Source of the DNA: an uncultured Prevotellaceae bacterium
GTDB taxonomy: Bacteria > Bacteroidota > Bacteroidia > Bacteroidales > Bacteroidaceae
Length of the DNA: 64,000 nt
Direction: 5' to 3'
NCBI GenBank assembly: GCA_949299545.1
Contig: CASGAM010000037.1
Span: 62,001 to 126,000 of the forward strand
The notes under the pieces are model-generated. The model searched no databases. It saw only the letters and a list, made by a program, of their open reading frames with translations, and was not told the origin of the DNA. The translations under genes were made by a program, and so were the position numbers. Of the stretch, positions 32,496 through 43,090 are shown in pieces (within the stretch, counting starts at the first letter, position 1; each line of letters begins with the position of its first letter).

Positions 32496-33608
32496 TTATT
32501 CGTGCATCTCGTAATCCCAATCTTTCAAAGCGTATCCCCAATGTTCGTTGACCAACTGTACGGTACGGGGTTTGTACTCGTATTTATTTTTCTTGTAACC
32601 TTTCTTTTTCTCCAAATATGCGGTAATAGCGCGTTCAGCCTCTCCGAAACCGGGAATTTGCAACTGACTATACACTTTTTTGGTCGTTTCCAACGCATCA
32701 GCCTCAAAGTCCTCAAATTTCACTTCAAACAAGTTACCTTCAGGAATAAATTGCTTTTGCTCCTCGTACGCACGATACAGTCTTGTGTATGCTTCAAGAA
32801 TGTTCTGCTCCATTTCTTCTTCTGTGATATGCTGGAGTTCCAAAGGCTTAATGGTGTTGTTAAAGAAACTTCTCGTACTCTCAAATACAGTATAGGGATT
32901 GCGCATAAGATAAATAAACTTGGCATTGGGAAACAGTTCCACCAAAGCCTTTACCCTACCCGTATGCGGTGGGTTCTTTGAAAGATACTGCGTACCGCCG
33001 GTATTCCAGAGTGAAATCTTCACTAACTTCTCAAATGTGTTTTTGAAAACGTCCAACTCTGCGGGAGTTATGTCCTTGAAGGTAAGATAGCGGTCACAAT
33101 ACTCCATCATGCGCTTCGGGAAAAACCAGAAATCGTAATAGGAATAAGGCATCATGTTTGACAGCGCAAACTCTTCTTCCTGCGGCAGATCTGGCGCCAA
33201 TTCCATATTGTCTGTCGGCCGTTTGTCCGGCATCAGCCATCCCATGGTCTTCTTGAACATCGGTTGCCCGAACATCATCAGGTGGGGAAACACGGTTTGG
33301 TAGGTTGTCGTATAGCCAAAATGCTTGTCTTGCGCCAAGATATTATGAACGAAAGTCGTACCGCTACGCCAATGGCCGAGAATGAATACGGGGTCGTTTT
33401 CAAGCGGACGGCCGGCCAGAAGTTTCTCATACTTTTTATTCTGTATGGCAGATAGAGGACTTAACAGGCGGCATACTGCCTTTGTCAGATGATACTTGTT
33501 ACGGTATTTCGCGTCAATCTGTTGCCGGGCGGTCATTTCCTTGAATGTTTTCCAATCTGCACCCACCAATGTGTTGACCGGAAGTTTGCTGAATTCTAAT
33601 AATCCCAT
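32496..33608 (-). CDS. PAPS-dependent sulfotransferase
   Basis: This is a 370-residue cytoplasmic sulfotransferase-family protein. The 5'-phosphosulfate loop is in PVFILGHWRSGTTFVHNIL near residue 75, and the 3'-phosphate-binding region in KFIYLMRNPYTVFESTRSFF near residue 230. It is the last gene of an operon that makes its cosubstrate: cysN ends 21 bp upstream, preceded by cysD and cysC. The operon ends in a strong terminator. The acceptor (sterol, lipid, glycan or other) cannot be read from sequence. A similar gene set in Bacteroides thetaiotaomicron has been linked to sterol sulfonation, so that activity is a candidate. Confidence 0.88.
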   Translation of the reverse strand: MGLLEFSKLPVNTLVGADWKTFKEMTARQQIDAKYRNKYHLTKAVCRLLSPLSAIQNKKYEKLLAGRPLENDPVFILGHWRSGTTFVHNILAQDKHFGYTTTYQTVFPHLMMFGQPMFKKTMGWLMPDKRPTDNMELAPDLPQEEEFALSNMMPYSYYDFWFFPKRMMEYCDRYLTFKDITPAELDVFKNTFEKLVKISLWNTGGTQYLSKNPPHTGRVKALVELFPNAKFIYLMRNPYTVFESTRSFFNNTIKPLELQHITEEEMEQNILEAYTRLYRAYEEQKQFIPEGNLFEVKFEDFEADALETTKKVYSQLQIPGFGEAERAITAYLEKKKGYKKNKYEYKPRTVQLVNEHWGYALKDWDYEMHE

Positions 33609-33629
33609 GTTCCTATTTCTTTTATTCAG

Positions 33630-35057
33630 TTATTCTTTAATGATATTCACGGCAATACCTTGACGTTCCAAGTCTTTCACAGCTTTTTCGATGGCCTCGT
33701 AATGCGACTTGTCAATACCCAATTTCGGCAAATTCAGTTCAGGCAAACGTTCCGACTCGATATCAGCCGCATCGGTAGGCCCGATAATCATCCCCACGGC
33801 GCTGGTATTGTTCGTGATAGGGTCGATAAGAATAAACGAACCGGTAGCCTTGTTCTTCTTGTAAGCGTCGAAGAAAATGGTTTTAGCCGTCGTAATCTTC
33901 ACACGCCCGATTTCATTCAGTTTAAAGCCGTCAGCCGGTCGCTGTTCCATCGTGTTGACATCCACATGATAACAGATTTCGTCTACTGTAGCACGAGTCG
34001 TATTGGTATTGTGTTTCAGATAGAACTGCTTTCCACGATTCATCGGTTCCTCATCCATCCACACCAACATCGTCTCAAAATGGCGGCCTATCTCGGGCAG
34101 ATTGTCCGGACGGACCAGCATTTCGCCACGGGAAATGTCTATTTCGTCTTCAAGCGTCAAGGTAACACACTGCGGACAGAAAGCCTCCGTAAGCTCGCCC
34201 TCGTATGTGACGATACTTCTAACTTTAGATGTTTTACGCGAAGGCAACGCCATAATCTCATCGCCCGTATGAATGACGCCGGAGGCTATTTTCCCGCAAA
34301 AGCCGCGGAAATCAAGATTCGGTCGAAGCACATACTGTACAGGGTAGCGAAAATCTGACATGTTGCGGTCGGTATGTATGGGCACCGTTTCAAGATATTC
34401 CAGCAATGACGGTCCGTCATACCACGGTGTGCGTTCCGAACGCTCCACCACATTGTCGCCGTCAAGAGCTGAAAGCGGGAAACAAGTCACATCTTCTATG
34501 CCTAACTTGTCAGTCAAGGCTTTATACTCGCTTACAATAGCATTAAATACCTGCTCGTCAAAGTCTACCAAATCCATCTTGTTGACAGCCAATACGATAT
34601 GTTTGATGCCCAGCAGGGAAACAAGATAAGAATGACGGCGCGTCTGGGTAATGACCCCCGTACGGGCATCCACAAGGATAATGGCTAAGTTGGCAGTAGA
34701 ACCGCCGGTAATCATATTACGTGTGTACTGCTCATGTCCCGGCGTGTCAGCGATAATGAATTTACGCTGGTTTGTAGAAAAATAGCGGTATGCCACGTCA
34801 ATGGTGATACCTTCTTCACGTTCGGCTTTCAGTCCATCGAGCAGCAGTGCATAATCAATATGGTCGCCTGCATTGCCCACACGTTTGCTGTCGCGTTCGA
34901 GCGCTTGCAACTGGTCCTCGTACAACTTCTTGCTGTCGAACAGCAGACGCCCAATCAACGTAGACTTTCCATCGTCGACAGAGCCGGCAGTTAACAACCG
35001 AAGCAAGTCTTTCTTCTCATCTTGATCCAAAAATGCTTTTATATCTGATATTGCCAT
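33630..35057 (-). CDS. cysN: Sulfate adenylyltransferase, GTPase subunit
   Basis: This is a 475-residue EF-Tu-like GTPase that drives ATP sulfurylase. G1 is [21 protein letters not shown]3 is [14 protein letters not shown] and G4 is [11 protein letters not shown]; domain II/III follow to the C-terminus. It is 24 bp after cysD, with which it forms the heterodimer making adenosine 5'-phosphosulfate. There is no fused APS kinase at the C-terminus; that activity is a separate gene (cysC) at the head of the operon. Confidence 0.96.
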   Translation of the reverse strand: MAISDIKAFLDQDEKKDLLRLLTAGSVDDGKSTLIGRLLFDSKKLYEDQLQALERDSKRVGNAGDHIDYALLLDGLKAEREEGITIDVAYRYFSTNQRKFIIADTPGHEQYTRNMITGGSTANLAIILVDARTGVITQTRRHSYLVSLLGIKHIVLAVNKMDLVDFDEQVFNAIVSEYKALTDKLGIEDVTCFPLSALDGDNVVERSERTPWYDGPSLLEYLETVPIHTDRNMSDFRYPVQYVLRPNLDFRGFCGKIASGVIHTGDEIMALPSRKTSKVRSIVTYEGELTEAFCPQCVTLTLEDEIDISRGEMLVRPDNLPEIGRHFETMLVWMDEEPMNRGKQFYLKHNTNTTRATVDEICYHVDVNTMEQRPADGFKLNEIGRVKITTAKTIFFDAYKKNKATGSFILIDPITNNTSAVGMIIGPTDAADIESERLPELNLPKLGIDKSHYEAIEKAVKDLERQGIAVNIIKE

Positions 35058-35081
35058 AAATGTTTCCTCCTGTGATGAATT

Positions 35082-35990
35082 TTAGAAATAACCTTCACGC
35101 TTCTTTTGCTCCATGGACGCATCCTGGTCGAAATCAATGACACGCGTAGTCCGTTCGCTCTTGGTGGTGGTCATCATCTCTTCCACGATCTTTTCAATGG
35201 TATCAGCCTCACTCTCAATGGCGCCGGTCAAAGGCCAGCAACCGAGCGTACGGAACCGAATCTTGCGCATCTCTATCTTGTCGCGGTATTTCTCCGGCAA
35301 ACGCTCATCGTCCGGCATTATCAGCTGACCGTCAATGTTCACTACCGGACGCTCCTTTGCGAAATAAAGCGGAACAATAGGAATGTTTTCAAGTCGGATA
35401 TACTGCCAGATGTCAAGCTCAGTCCAGTTGCTCAAGGGAAATACACGAATACTTTCTCCTTTATGGACGCGGCTGTTATAAATATCCCACAATTCCGGAC
35501 GTTGGTTCTTCGGATCCCACTGCTGGAACTGGTCGCGAAAAGAAAAAATACGTTCTTTTGCGCGGCTCTTTTCTTCATCGCGGCGTGCGCCTCCGAAAGC
35601 AGCGTCAAACTTATATTTTGCAAGCGCATCCAAGAGTGCTTTCGTTTTCATAAGGTCTGTATGCACCTTGCTGCCATGCGTGAAAGGTCCCACACCGGCA
35701 TTGAAAGCCTCCATGTTGGATTCTACAATAAGGTTCCAACCATACGCTTTGGCGTATTCGTCACGGAACTGTATCATCTCTTTAAACTTCCATTTTGAAT
35801 CGATGTGCATCAACGGAAATGGAACCTTGCCCGGCGCGAATGCCTTCTCGGCCAAACGCACCATGACGGATGAATCCTTACCAATGGAATATAGCATGAC
35901 AGGATTCTCAAACTCGGCCGCCACCTCGCGGATAATATGGATGGACTCTGCTTCGAGTTCCTGCAAATGGCTTAATTTGTACTCTGCCAT
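35082..35990 (-). CDS. cysD: Sulfate adenylyltransferase, catalytic subunit
   Basis: This is a 302-residue member of the PP-loop ATP pyrophosphatase fold. The motif [19 protein letters not shown] is near residue 35, and the conserved [21 protein letters not shown] and [14 protein letters not shown] blocks are present, as is [16 protein letters not shown]. Together with CysN it converts sulfate and ATP to APS and pyrophosphate. It lies between cysC (10-bp gap) and cysN. Confidence 0.97.
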   Translation of the reverse strand: MAEYKLSHLQELEAESIHIIREVAAEFENPVMLYSIGKDSSVMVRLAEKAFAPGKVPFPLMHIDSKWKFKEMIQFRDEYAKAYGWNLIVESNMEAFNAGVGPFTHGSKVHTDLMKTKALLDALAKYKFDAAFGGARRDEEKSRAKERIFSFRDQFQQWDPKNQRPELWDIYNSRVHKGESIRVFPLSNWTELDIWQYIRLENIPIVPLYFAKERPVVNIDGQLIMPDDERLPEKYRDKIEMRKIRFRTLGCWPLTGAIESEADTIEKIVEEMMTTTKSERTTRVIDFDQDASMEQKKREGYF

Positions 35991-36000
35991 AGTCTTATGT

Positions 36001-36597
36001 TTATTTGTTGTTCAATATTAATTCAAGCACTTTGTTGACGGACTCCTCTAAGGAAAGCGTAGAAGTATCTAAAGTAAGCGCCGGATGCGCGGGTACTTCA
36101 AATGGGGCGCTGACACCAGTGAAATCTTTTATCTCCCCCCGGCGCGCACGGGCATAAAGCCCTTTCACATCGCGCTGCTCACAGACTTCAATCGGCGTGG
36201 ATATATACACTTCCCTGAAATCATCCGCCCCAATGATATTGGCAGCCATCGTACGGTAAGCGTTGGTTGGACTGATGAAAGCAGCCAATGTGACAATGCC
36301 CGTTTCGACAAACAATTTGCCGACTTCTGCTATACGGCGGATATTTTCTTCACGATCTTCAGCAGAAAATCCAAGATTCCTGTTGATGCCGCTCCGTATG
36401 TTGTCTCCATCAAGAATGCGGCAAAGAATGCCACGCTTGTGCAACTCACGTTCAACACCCATGGCTACCGTACTCTTCCCGGAACCGGAAAGCCCGGTTA
36501 ACCATATCATGACACCGCGCTGGCCAAGAAGTTGTTCCTTGTCAGCGCGGGTCATCATTTTATCGTATATCGGATAGATATTCGTTGCTTCACTCAT
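36001..36597 (-). CDS. cysC: Adenylylsulfate kinase
   Basis: This is a 198-residue APS kinase that makes PAPS. The Walker A loop is [18 protein letters not shown], the APS site is in [17 protein letters not shown], and the lid region is [16 protein letters not shown]. It is the first gene of the operon, 26 bp after a TATCTTTG box on the minus strand. No PAPS reductase or sulfite reductase is in the window, so PAPS made here is plausibly directed to the sulfotransferase at the end of the operon. Confidence 0.97.
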   Translation of the reverse strand: MSEATNIYPIYDKMMTRADKEQLLGQRGVMIWLTGLSGSGKSTVAMGVERELHKRGILCRILDGDNIRSGINRNLGFSAEDREENIRRIAEVGKLFVETGIVTLAAFISPTNAYRTMAANIIGADDFREVYISTPIEVCEQRDVKGLYARARRGEIKDFTGVSAPFEVPAHPALTLDTSTLSLEESVNKVLELILNNK

Positions 36598-36622
36598 TGC
36601 TATAATTTTATGGTTTAGACTA

Positions 36623-36630
36623 CAAAGATA
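36623..36630 (-). promoter_or_regulatory. -7 box (TATCTTTG) of the cysCDN-sulfotransferase operon
   Basis: This is an exact TAnnTTTG match on the minus strand, in the 48-bp gap after carB. It indicates that the sulfation operon has its own promoter. Confidence 0.6.
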
Positions 36631-36645
36631 AGTCTTTTTAAAACT

Positions 36646-39600
36646 TTATTTGTATTCTGACCAACTTTTTATCGGCAATTCATCCATTTTAATATTACAA
36701 AACGCTTGAATAAAAGCACTGGCCAAACGGGTATTGGTAATCAAAGGTATATTCAAATCAACAGCCGCACGGCGTATTTTGTAGCCGTTACTCAACTCAC
36801 CAGCTGTTAAATCCTTCGGGATATTTACCACCATGTCTATCTTATGCTCACGCATCAACGACAGTGCCTGTGGTTCATGCTGTTCACTCGGCCAATAAAC
36901 CGTAGTGTTCTCAATACCGTTTTCTGTAAGGAATCGGCTTGTCCCTCCCGTCGCATACAAATTATATCCATGCTCCTTCAGGGTACGCGCAGCATCCAAC
37001 ATACCTGCTTTTTGCTTTGCGCCACCAGTGGAAAGAAGGATGTTCTTTTCGGGAATGCGCTGTCCCACAGACAACATGGCATTAAGCAGCGCACTGCCTG
37101 TCTCGTCGCCTATACAACCGACCTCACCTGTTGAAGCCATGTCAACTCCCAATACGGGGTCGGCTTTCTGCAAACGGTTGAACGAAAACTGGCTGGCCTT
37201 GATACCGACATAGTCAAAGTCAAACAAACTTTTGTTCGGTTTTTCCACAGGTAAACCAAGCATGACCTTAGTCGCCAACTCGATGAGATTAATCTTCAGT
37301 ACTTTGCTGACAAACGGAAAACTTCTGGAAGCACGCAAATTACACTCAATAACTTTAATGTCGTTATCACGCGCCAAGAACTGGATATTAAACGGGCCGC
37401 TTATTTTCAGTTCACGGGCAATCTGCCCTGAAATTCGTTTGATGCGTCGAACTGTTTCCACATACAATTTCTGAGCGGGGAACTGGATTGTGGCATCACC
37501 GGAATGAACACCGGCATACTCTATATGTTCGCTGATGGCATACGCAACAATCTCACCATTACGCGCAACAGCATCCATCTCCACTTCCTTGGCTTCTTGC
37601 AAGAATTTGCTGATAACTACCGGATGTTTCTGCGAAACGTTCGCTGCAAGTTTCAAAAAGCGCTCCAACTCCTCCTGGTTAGAACATACGTTCATGGCTG
37701 CACCTGAAAGCACATACGACGGACGCACCAATACGGGGAAACCAACTTTTGCAATAAACTCATTCACATCATCCATGTTCGTCAAAGCACTCCATTCGGG
37801 TTGGTCTACCCCTATACGGTTCAACATGGCGGAGAACTTCTCGCGGTCTTCTGCATTGTCTATGCTCTGTGCTGTCGTACCAAGAATGGGAACCCGCTGC
37901 TGGTCAAGACGGATAGCCAAATTATTAGGAATCTGACCACCGGTAGAAACGATAACACCTTTTGGCATTTCAAGGTCGAGTATATCCAGCACTCGTTCAA
38001 ACGTCAATTCGTCAAAATACAGACGGTCGCACATGTCATAATCTGTCGATACCGTTTCTGGGTTATAATTAATCATAACGGAACGGTATCCCTCCTTGCG
38101 AATGGTATTGAGAGCCTGAACACCGCACCAGTCGAACTCCACGGACGAGCCAATACGGTATGCGCCTGATCCGAGAACTACAATACTACGTTTGTCATGT
38201 TCGTAAACTATATCATTAGCAATACCGCTGTAGGTCAGATACAAATAATTAGTCTGTGCCGGATATTCTGCTGCCAATGTGTCTATCTGCTTCACTACAG
38301 GAACGATACCGGCAGCCTTGCGGCGATTGCGCACAATCAATGCGGCTGCTTCTATATCCATCTCCTCTTCCATACCAACCGCACGGGCTATCTGGAAGTC
38401 TGTAAAGCCCTGAATCTTCGCTTTCAGCAACAAATCCTTGTCCAATACATTGATATTCTTACAAGCATGAAGCGCAATAGAAGTGTCTTTGATGTTTTTC
38501 AACTTATTAAGGAACCACTTGTCAATCTTAGTCAGCTCATGGATTTGGTCTAAAGTGTAACCTTTAGACATAGCCTTGGAAATAATGAAAATACGCTTGT
38601 CTGTCGGTTCACGCAAAGCGGCATCAATATCAGCTATCTCCAGTTCCTTGTTTTCAACAAAGCCGTGCATGCCCTGCCCTATCATGCGAAGTCCTTTTTG
38701 GATAGCTTCTTCAAAAGTACGGCCTATGGCCATCACTTCACCTACCGACTTCATGGAAGACCCCAACTCACGGTCAACTCCCCGGAACTTACCAAGGTCC
38801 CAACGTGGAATTTTGCATACGACATAGTCCAAAGCCGGCTCGAAAAACGCAGATGTCGTCTTTGTTACGGAATTTTTCAATTCAAAAAGGCCATAGCCCA
38901 AGCCTAACTTTGCTGCTACAAATGCCAACGGATAACCTGTTGCTTTTGATGCCAACGCAGAAGAGCGGCTCAACCGGGCATTCACCTCAATGACGCGGTA
39001 GTCTTCAGACTCCGGATCGAAAGCATATTGCACATTACACTCGCCGACAATACCGATATGACGGATGATGCGGATGCTCAATGCACGCAGTTTGTGATAT
39101 TCTGAATTGGTAAGTGTCTGGGATGGAGCAACAACAATACTCTCGCCTGTATGGATTCCAAGAGGGTCGAAGTTTTCCATATTGCAGACCGTGATGCAAT
39201 TATCATATCGGTCACGCACCACCTCATATTCGATTTCTTTCCAACCTTTCAGGCTCTTTTCCACCAGAACCTGTGGCGAAAAGGAAAAGGCTTTTTCTGC
39301 CAGTTTGTCAAGTTCTTCTTCATTATCACAAAATCCGGAACCTAAACCTCCCAACGCATAAGCGGCACGGATAATCACCGGATAACCCAATCCGGCAGCC
39401 GCCTTGCGTGCCTCTTCAATGTTTTCACAAGCATGGCTCTTGATTGTCTTGACATTTATCTCGTCGAGTTTCTTGACAAAAAGTTCGCGGTCTTCTGTAT
39501 CGATAATGGCTTGAACGGGCGTACCCAATACCTGGACATTATATTTCTCGAGAACACCATTCTTATACAAAGACACACCGCAATTAAGTGCAGTCTGGCC

Positions 39601-39870
39601 GCCGAAAGCAAGCAGGATGCCTTGCGGACGCTCTTTTTGGATAACACGTTCCACAAAATAAGGCGTTACCGGCAAAAAATAGATCTGGTCAGCTACCCCT
39701 TCGCTGGTCTGTACAGTTGCAATGTTAGGATTGATGAGAACTGTCTCGATGCCTTCTTCTTTCAAGGCCTTTAAAGCCTGAGAACCGGAATAGTCAAACT
39801 CACCCGCTTCACCTATCTTCAAAGCACCTGATCCCAGGAGGAGTACCTTTTTTATTTTATTGTCTATCAT
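36646..39870 (-). CDS. carB: Carbamoyl-phosphate synthase, large subunit
   Basis: This is a 1074-residue synthetase subunit of full normal length. It has two homologous ATP-grasp halves: the first begins KVLLLGSGALKIGEAGEFDYSG, the second near residue 550 with VLGSGAYRIGSSVEFDWCGVQ. The C-terminal allosteric (MGS-like) domain contains ARTLKEHGYNLYATGGTSRFL. It makes carbamoyl phosphate from ammonia, bicarbonate and two ATP for pyrimidines and arginine. It follows carA by 9 bp and is the last gene of the purF-carA-carB cluster. Confidence 0.98.
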   Translation of the reverse strand: MIDNKIKKVLLLGSGALKIGEAGEFDYSGSQALKALKEEGIETVLINPNIATVQTSEGVADQIYFLPVTPYFVERVIQKERPQGILLAFGGQTALNCGVSLYKNGVLEKYNVQVLGTPVQAIIDTEDRELFVKKLDEINVKTIKSHACENIEEARKAAAGLGYPVIIRAAYALGGLGSGFCDNEEELDKLAEKAFSFSPQVLVEKSLKGWKEIEYEVVRDRYDNCITVCNMENFDPLGIHTGESIVVAPSQTLTNSEYHKLRALSIRIIRHIGIVGECNVQYAFDPESEDYRVIEVNARLSRSSALASKATGYPLAFVAAKLGLGYGLFELKNSVTKTTSAFFEPALDYVVCKIPRWDLGKFRGVDRELGSSMKSVGEVMAIGRTFEEAIQKGLRMIGQGMHGFVENKELEIADIDAALREPTDKRIFIISKAMSKGYTLDQIHELTKIDKWFLNKLKNIKDTSIALHACKNINVLDKDLLLKAKIQGFTDFQIARAVGMEEEMDIEAAALIVRNRRKAAGIVPVVKQIDTLAAEYPAQTNYLYLTYSGIANDIVYEHDKRSIVVLGSGAYRIGSSVEFDWCGVQALNTIRKEGYRSVMINYNPETVSTDYDMCDRLYFDELTFERVLDILDLEMPKGVIVSTGGQIPNNLAIRLDQQRVPILGTTAQSIDNAEDREKFSAMLNRIGVDQPEWSALTNMDDVNEFIAKVGFPVLVRPSYVLSGAAMNVCSNQEELERFLKLAANVSQKHPVVISKFLQEAKEVEMDAVARNGEIVAYAISEHIEYAGVHSGDATIQFPAQKLYVETVRRIKRISGQIARELKISGPFNIQFLARDNDIKVIECNLRASRSFPFVSKVLKINLIELATKVMLGLPVEKPNKSLFDFDYVGIKASQFSFNRLQKADPVLGVDMASTGEVGCIGDETGSALLNAMLSVGQRIPEKNILLSTGGAKQKAGMLDAARTLKEHGYNLYATGGTSRFLTENGIENTTVYWPSEQHEPQALSLMREHKIDMVVNIPKDLTAGELSNGYKIRRAAVDLNIPLITNTRLASAFIQAFCNIKMDELPIKSWSEYK

Positions 39871-39879
39871 ATTTTATTT

Positions 39880-40962
39880 CTACTTATTGAGCAATTTAAC
39901 GAAATCATCAAACAAGAACTCTGTGTCGACCGGACCACTGCAAGCCTCGGGGTGGAACTGGGCACTGAACCAGGGGTTTGTCTTATGACGTATACCCTCG
40001 TTCGATCCGTCATTCATGTTGACAAATAAAGGTTCCCACTCCTTATCCAGCGTTTCACTATCTACGGCATAACCATGATTCTGACTGGTAATGAAACAGC
40101 GGTTGGTTCCAATCATGCGCACCGGCTGGTTATGGCTACGGTGTCCATATTTCAATTTGTAGATTTTTGCACCGGCAGCCTTACTGAGCAACTGGTTTCC
40201 CATGCAGATACCCATACAGGGACGAACATGCGGATTGGCAAGGAACTTGCGGATATTGACAACAGCAGCTTCACATGTATCCGGATCGCCCGGACCGTTT
40301 GCCAAGAACAGGCCGTCGAAATCCAACTCATTGAAATCATAATCCCATGGCACCCGAATGACTTCAACGCCTCTGTTTATCAGACAACGGATGATATTAT
40401 GTTTCACGCCGCAATCCACAAGTACGACCTTCTTCGAAGATCCCTCATTGTAACGGATTATCTCCTTACAGGAAACACGGTCAACGAAATTAACACCTTC
40501 ATAGTTTGCCTGCGGTATATTATCGGGTTCGTCATCAAACACGATTTTACCCATCATCACGCCATGTTCCCTGAGGACTTTTGTCAATTCGCGTGTATCA
40601 ATACCAGTAATACCAGGCACTTGTTCACGTTTAAGCCAGTCGGCAAGACTTTCTTTGGCATTCCAATGATTGTAAGCCGTACTGTAATCGCTCACAATGA
40701 TAGCTGAAGCATAAATACGGTCGCTTTCCATAAAAGTGGCAATACCGTTTTCTTCTATCGTAAATGCAGGTACGCCATAATTGCCAACCAATGGATAAGT
40801 AAGCGTCATCAACTGGCCAGCATAAGAAGGGTCAGTCAAACTTTCCGGATACCCCATCATTGCCGTATTGAAGACGACCTCACCGGCTACCGGTTTCTCA
40901 TAACCGAACGACTTTCCGTGGAAACGGCTCCCGTCGTCAAGGATTAGTGTTACATTTCTCAT
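39880..40962 (-). CDS. carA: Carbamoyl-phosphate synthase, small (glutaminase) subunit
   Basis: This is a 360-residue subunit from the preferred start (Met of MRNVTLILDDGSRFHGKSFG at 40962; an in-frame Met four codons earlier is possible). The N-terminal CPSase domain is followed by a class I glutamine amidotransferase with the nucleophile Cys in CMGICMGNQLLSKAAG and the His/Glu pair in AQFHPEACSGP. It supplies ammonia to CarB. It sits between purF and carB with short gaps. Confidence 0.97.
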   Translation of the reverse strand: MRNVTLILDDGSRFHGKSFGYEKPVAGEVVFNTAMMGYPESLTDPSYAGQLMTLTYPLVGNYGVPAFTIEENGIATFMESDRIYASAIIVSDYSTAYNHWNAKESLADWLKREQVPGITGIDTRELTKVLREHGVMMGKIVFDDEPDNIPQANYEGVNFVDRVSCKEIIRYNEGSSKKVVLVDCGVKHNIIRCLINRGVEVIRVPWDYDFNELDFDGLFLANGPGDPDTCEAAVVNIRKFLANPHVRPCMGICMGNQLLSKAAGAKIYKLKYGHRSHNQPVRMIGTNRCFITSQNHGYAVDSETLDKEWEPLFVNMNDGSNEGIRHKTNPWFSAQFHPEACSGPVDTEFLFDDFVKLLNK

Positions 40963-40997
40963 TGTAGAAAACAATCTGTCAGTCTATATTTGTTTTA

Positions 40998-42881
40998 TTA
41001 CTTGTTATACTCATTCTCATAATAATCCATAAACGCGCGGTTCAACAATTTCACACCGCCCGGCGTAGGATAATCACCGCTGAAGTACCAGTCTCCCAAA
41101 TGGTTTGGACAGGCCTTATGTAATCCGTCAATGGTCTGGTAAACAATCTCTATTGGAGTTGTCACTCCGTTAGGCCGCAACATTTCGACCATTTTTTCCG
41201 ATATATCTTCGTCTGTAAAAGGAGCATAAATGGCTTTCACATAATTCTTCATCTGTTCTTTCGGCAAATGTTCCTGAGCCTTGCATTGACTGTACACATC
41301 ATCAATCACATGCGACATGCCTCGGTCTTTCAACAAGTCCACTGCTGCACGGAACGCAATAAACTCGTTCATGTTAGACATGTCGATACCGTAATAATCA
41401 GGATAGCGGACCTGCGGCGAGGAAGAAACAAGGACAATCTTTTTGGGATGCAAACGGTCGAGAATGCGAATGATGCTTTCCTTTAATGTCGTTCCACGCA
41501 CAATGCTGTCATCTATGATCACCAGATTGTCTTCGTATGCTTTTACGCTACCGTAAGTAATGTCATACACATGTGCGGCCAAATCATTACGGCTGTTGCT
41601 CTCGGTTATAAATGTACGCAACTTGATATCTTTAATGGCAACTTTCTCACTCCGCACATATTGATTAAGGATTGTTTCCAACTCCTCATGAGTCGGGCAA
41701 TGTCCCAGAGCCTCTATTTGACGGATTTTGCTTTGGTTGAGATAACTTTTGAAACCGTCGAGCATACCATAGAAAGCGACCTCAGCCGTATTGGGAATAA
41801 AAGAGAACACTGTATGGTTGATGTCCGAATCGACGACTTTCAGTATCGGGTCGCGCAGTTGCATGCCCAATGCCTTGCGTTCCAGATAAATATCCCTGTC
41901 ACTGCCACGGCTAAAATAAATACGTTCAAAAGAACAGGGCTTCACGTTTTTGGGTTGCAAGATCTGCTCGATGTTCATCTCTCCATTCTTGCGGACACTG
42001 ATACATTGACCGGGCAACAGTTCGTTGACTTGCTCCACATCGACATCGAAAGCTGTCTGTATCACCGGGCGTTCGGAAGCCACGACCAATACTTCTTCAT
42101 CTTTATACCAGAAAGCCGGTCTGATACCCCACGGGTCGCGCATGGAAAACATTTCCCCACTACCCGTCAGCCCGCATATCACATAACCGCCATCCCAAAG
42201 CGGGCTGGCCGTTCTCAGCACGTTGTTAACATCAATATGTTCCTCTATATAATCTGTAACCTCCAAACCTGTCAGTCCCTTCCCGACAGCCTCTGCATAC
42301 AGCCGTTCACTCTCCCTGTCCAAGCGATGCCCCACTTGCTCTAACATAATGTACGTGTCAGAATAAATACGGGGATGCTGCCCTTTACTGACAATCTCAT
42401 CGAAAATCTCATCTACATTCGTCAAATTAAAATTTCCGCAAAGTGAAAGGTTTTTGGCTCGCCAGTTGTTACGACGAAGAAACGGATGAACATAAGAAAG
42501 GCCACTCTTTCCGGTGGTAGAATACCGAAGGTGGCCCATATAAATCTCACCGACAAACGGCAGATGACGTTCAGCATAGGCAACATCACGAAATTTCTCA
42601 GGACTTAACTCTCTGAAGTTACCTTGTATCTTGGAAAAAATCTCAGTTATGGCACCGGCGCCCAAAGCGCGTTCACGAAACATATACTCCTCACCGGCAT
42701 TAGCATTCATCTTCACACATGCCAGTCCTGCTCCTTCCTGCCCTCTGTTGTGCTGTTTTTCCATCAAAAGGTACAACTTGTTCAAACCATACATCCACGT
42801 ACCATACTTTTCCTGATAGTACCGCAACGGTTTAAGCAGCCGTATCATAGCCACCCCACATTCATGCTTCAGCGATTCCAT
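40998..42881 (-). CDS. purF: Amidophosphoribosyltransferase-family protein (long PurF-like)
   Basis: This is a 627-residue class II amidotransferase/phosphoribosyltransferase. The catalytic Cys is residue 8 (MESLKHECGVAM), so a short propeptide would be removed. The glutaminase domain has QHNRGQEGAGLA and LSLCGNFNLTNVDE; the PRPP loop is LVIIDDSIVRGTTLKESI. It is considerably longer than the roughly 470-500-residue housekeeping PurF, and Bacteroidales often carry this long version next to carAB. It may be the committed enzyme of purine synthesis or a paralogue. A TATCTTTG box lies about 36 bp upstream. Confidence 0.85.
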   Translation of the reverse strand: MESLKHECGVAMIRLLKPLRYYQEKYGTWMYGLNKLYLLMEKQHNRGQEGAGLACVKMNANAGEEYMFRERALGAGAITEIFSKIQGNFRELSPEKFRDVAYAERHLPFVGEIYMGHLRYSTTGKSGLSYVHPFLRRNNWRAKNLSLCGNFNLTNVDEIFDEIVSKGQHPRIYSDTYIMLEQVGHRLDRESERLYAEAVGKGLTGLEVTDYIEEHIDVNNVLRTASPLWDGGYVICGLTGSGEMFSMRDPWGIRPAFWYKDEEVLVVASERPVIQTAFDVDVEQVNELLPGQCISVRKNGEMNIEQILQPKNVKPCSFERIYFSRGSDRDIYLERKALGMQLRDPILKVVDSDINHTVFSFIPNTAEVAFYGMLDGFKSYLNQSKIRQIEALGHCPTHEELETILNQYVRSEKVAIKDIKLRTFITESNSRNDLAAHVYDITYGSVKAYEDNLVIIDDSIVRGTTLKESIIRILDRLHPKKIVLVSSSPQVRYPDYYGIDMSNMNEFIAFRAAVDLLKDRGMSHVIDDVYSQCKAQEHLPKEQMKNYVKAIYAPFTDEDISEKMVEMLRPNGVTTPIEIVYQTIDGLHKACPNHLGDWYFSGDYPTPGGVKLLNRAFMDYYENEYNK

Positions 42882-42916
42882 AAACTTTCGATTTTCTTAA
42901 AGTCTTATTTTTTTTG

Positions 42917-42965
42917 CAAAGATATACAAAAAAGATAGAATTTGCAATTAATTTATTTATCTTTG
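42917..42965. promoter_or_regulatory. Divergent promoter pair, purF-carAB / antiporter
   Basis: TATCTTTG on the minus strand (42924-42917) is 35 bp from the purF start; a -33-like TTGC/ATTG element lies about 20 bp further upstream. TATCTTTG on the plus strand (42958-42965) serves the antiporter gene with a leader of roughly 120 nt. Confidence 0.62.
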
Positions 42966-43090
42966 TGAATAAAAACAAGAAGACACAAGCAAAATGTCGT
43001 TACTGCCTTATCATAGCATATAAAAATGACATAAAACACAAACGAAAACTATTATTTAATCAAATTTCACTATTCATATCAAAGCCCATT

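Noticed and set aside
42914-43090. Antiporter start at 42914
   Set aside because: The region contains the promoter pair and encodes a Lys/Asn-rich stretch absent from the family; Met at 43091 fits.
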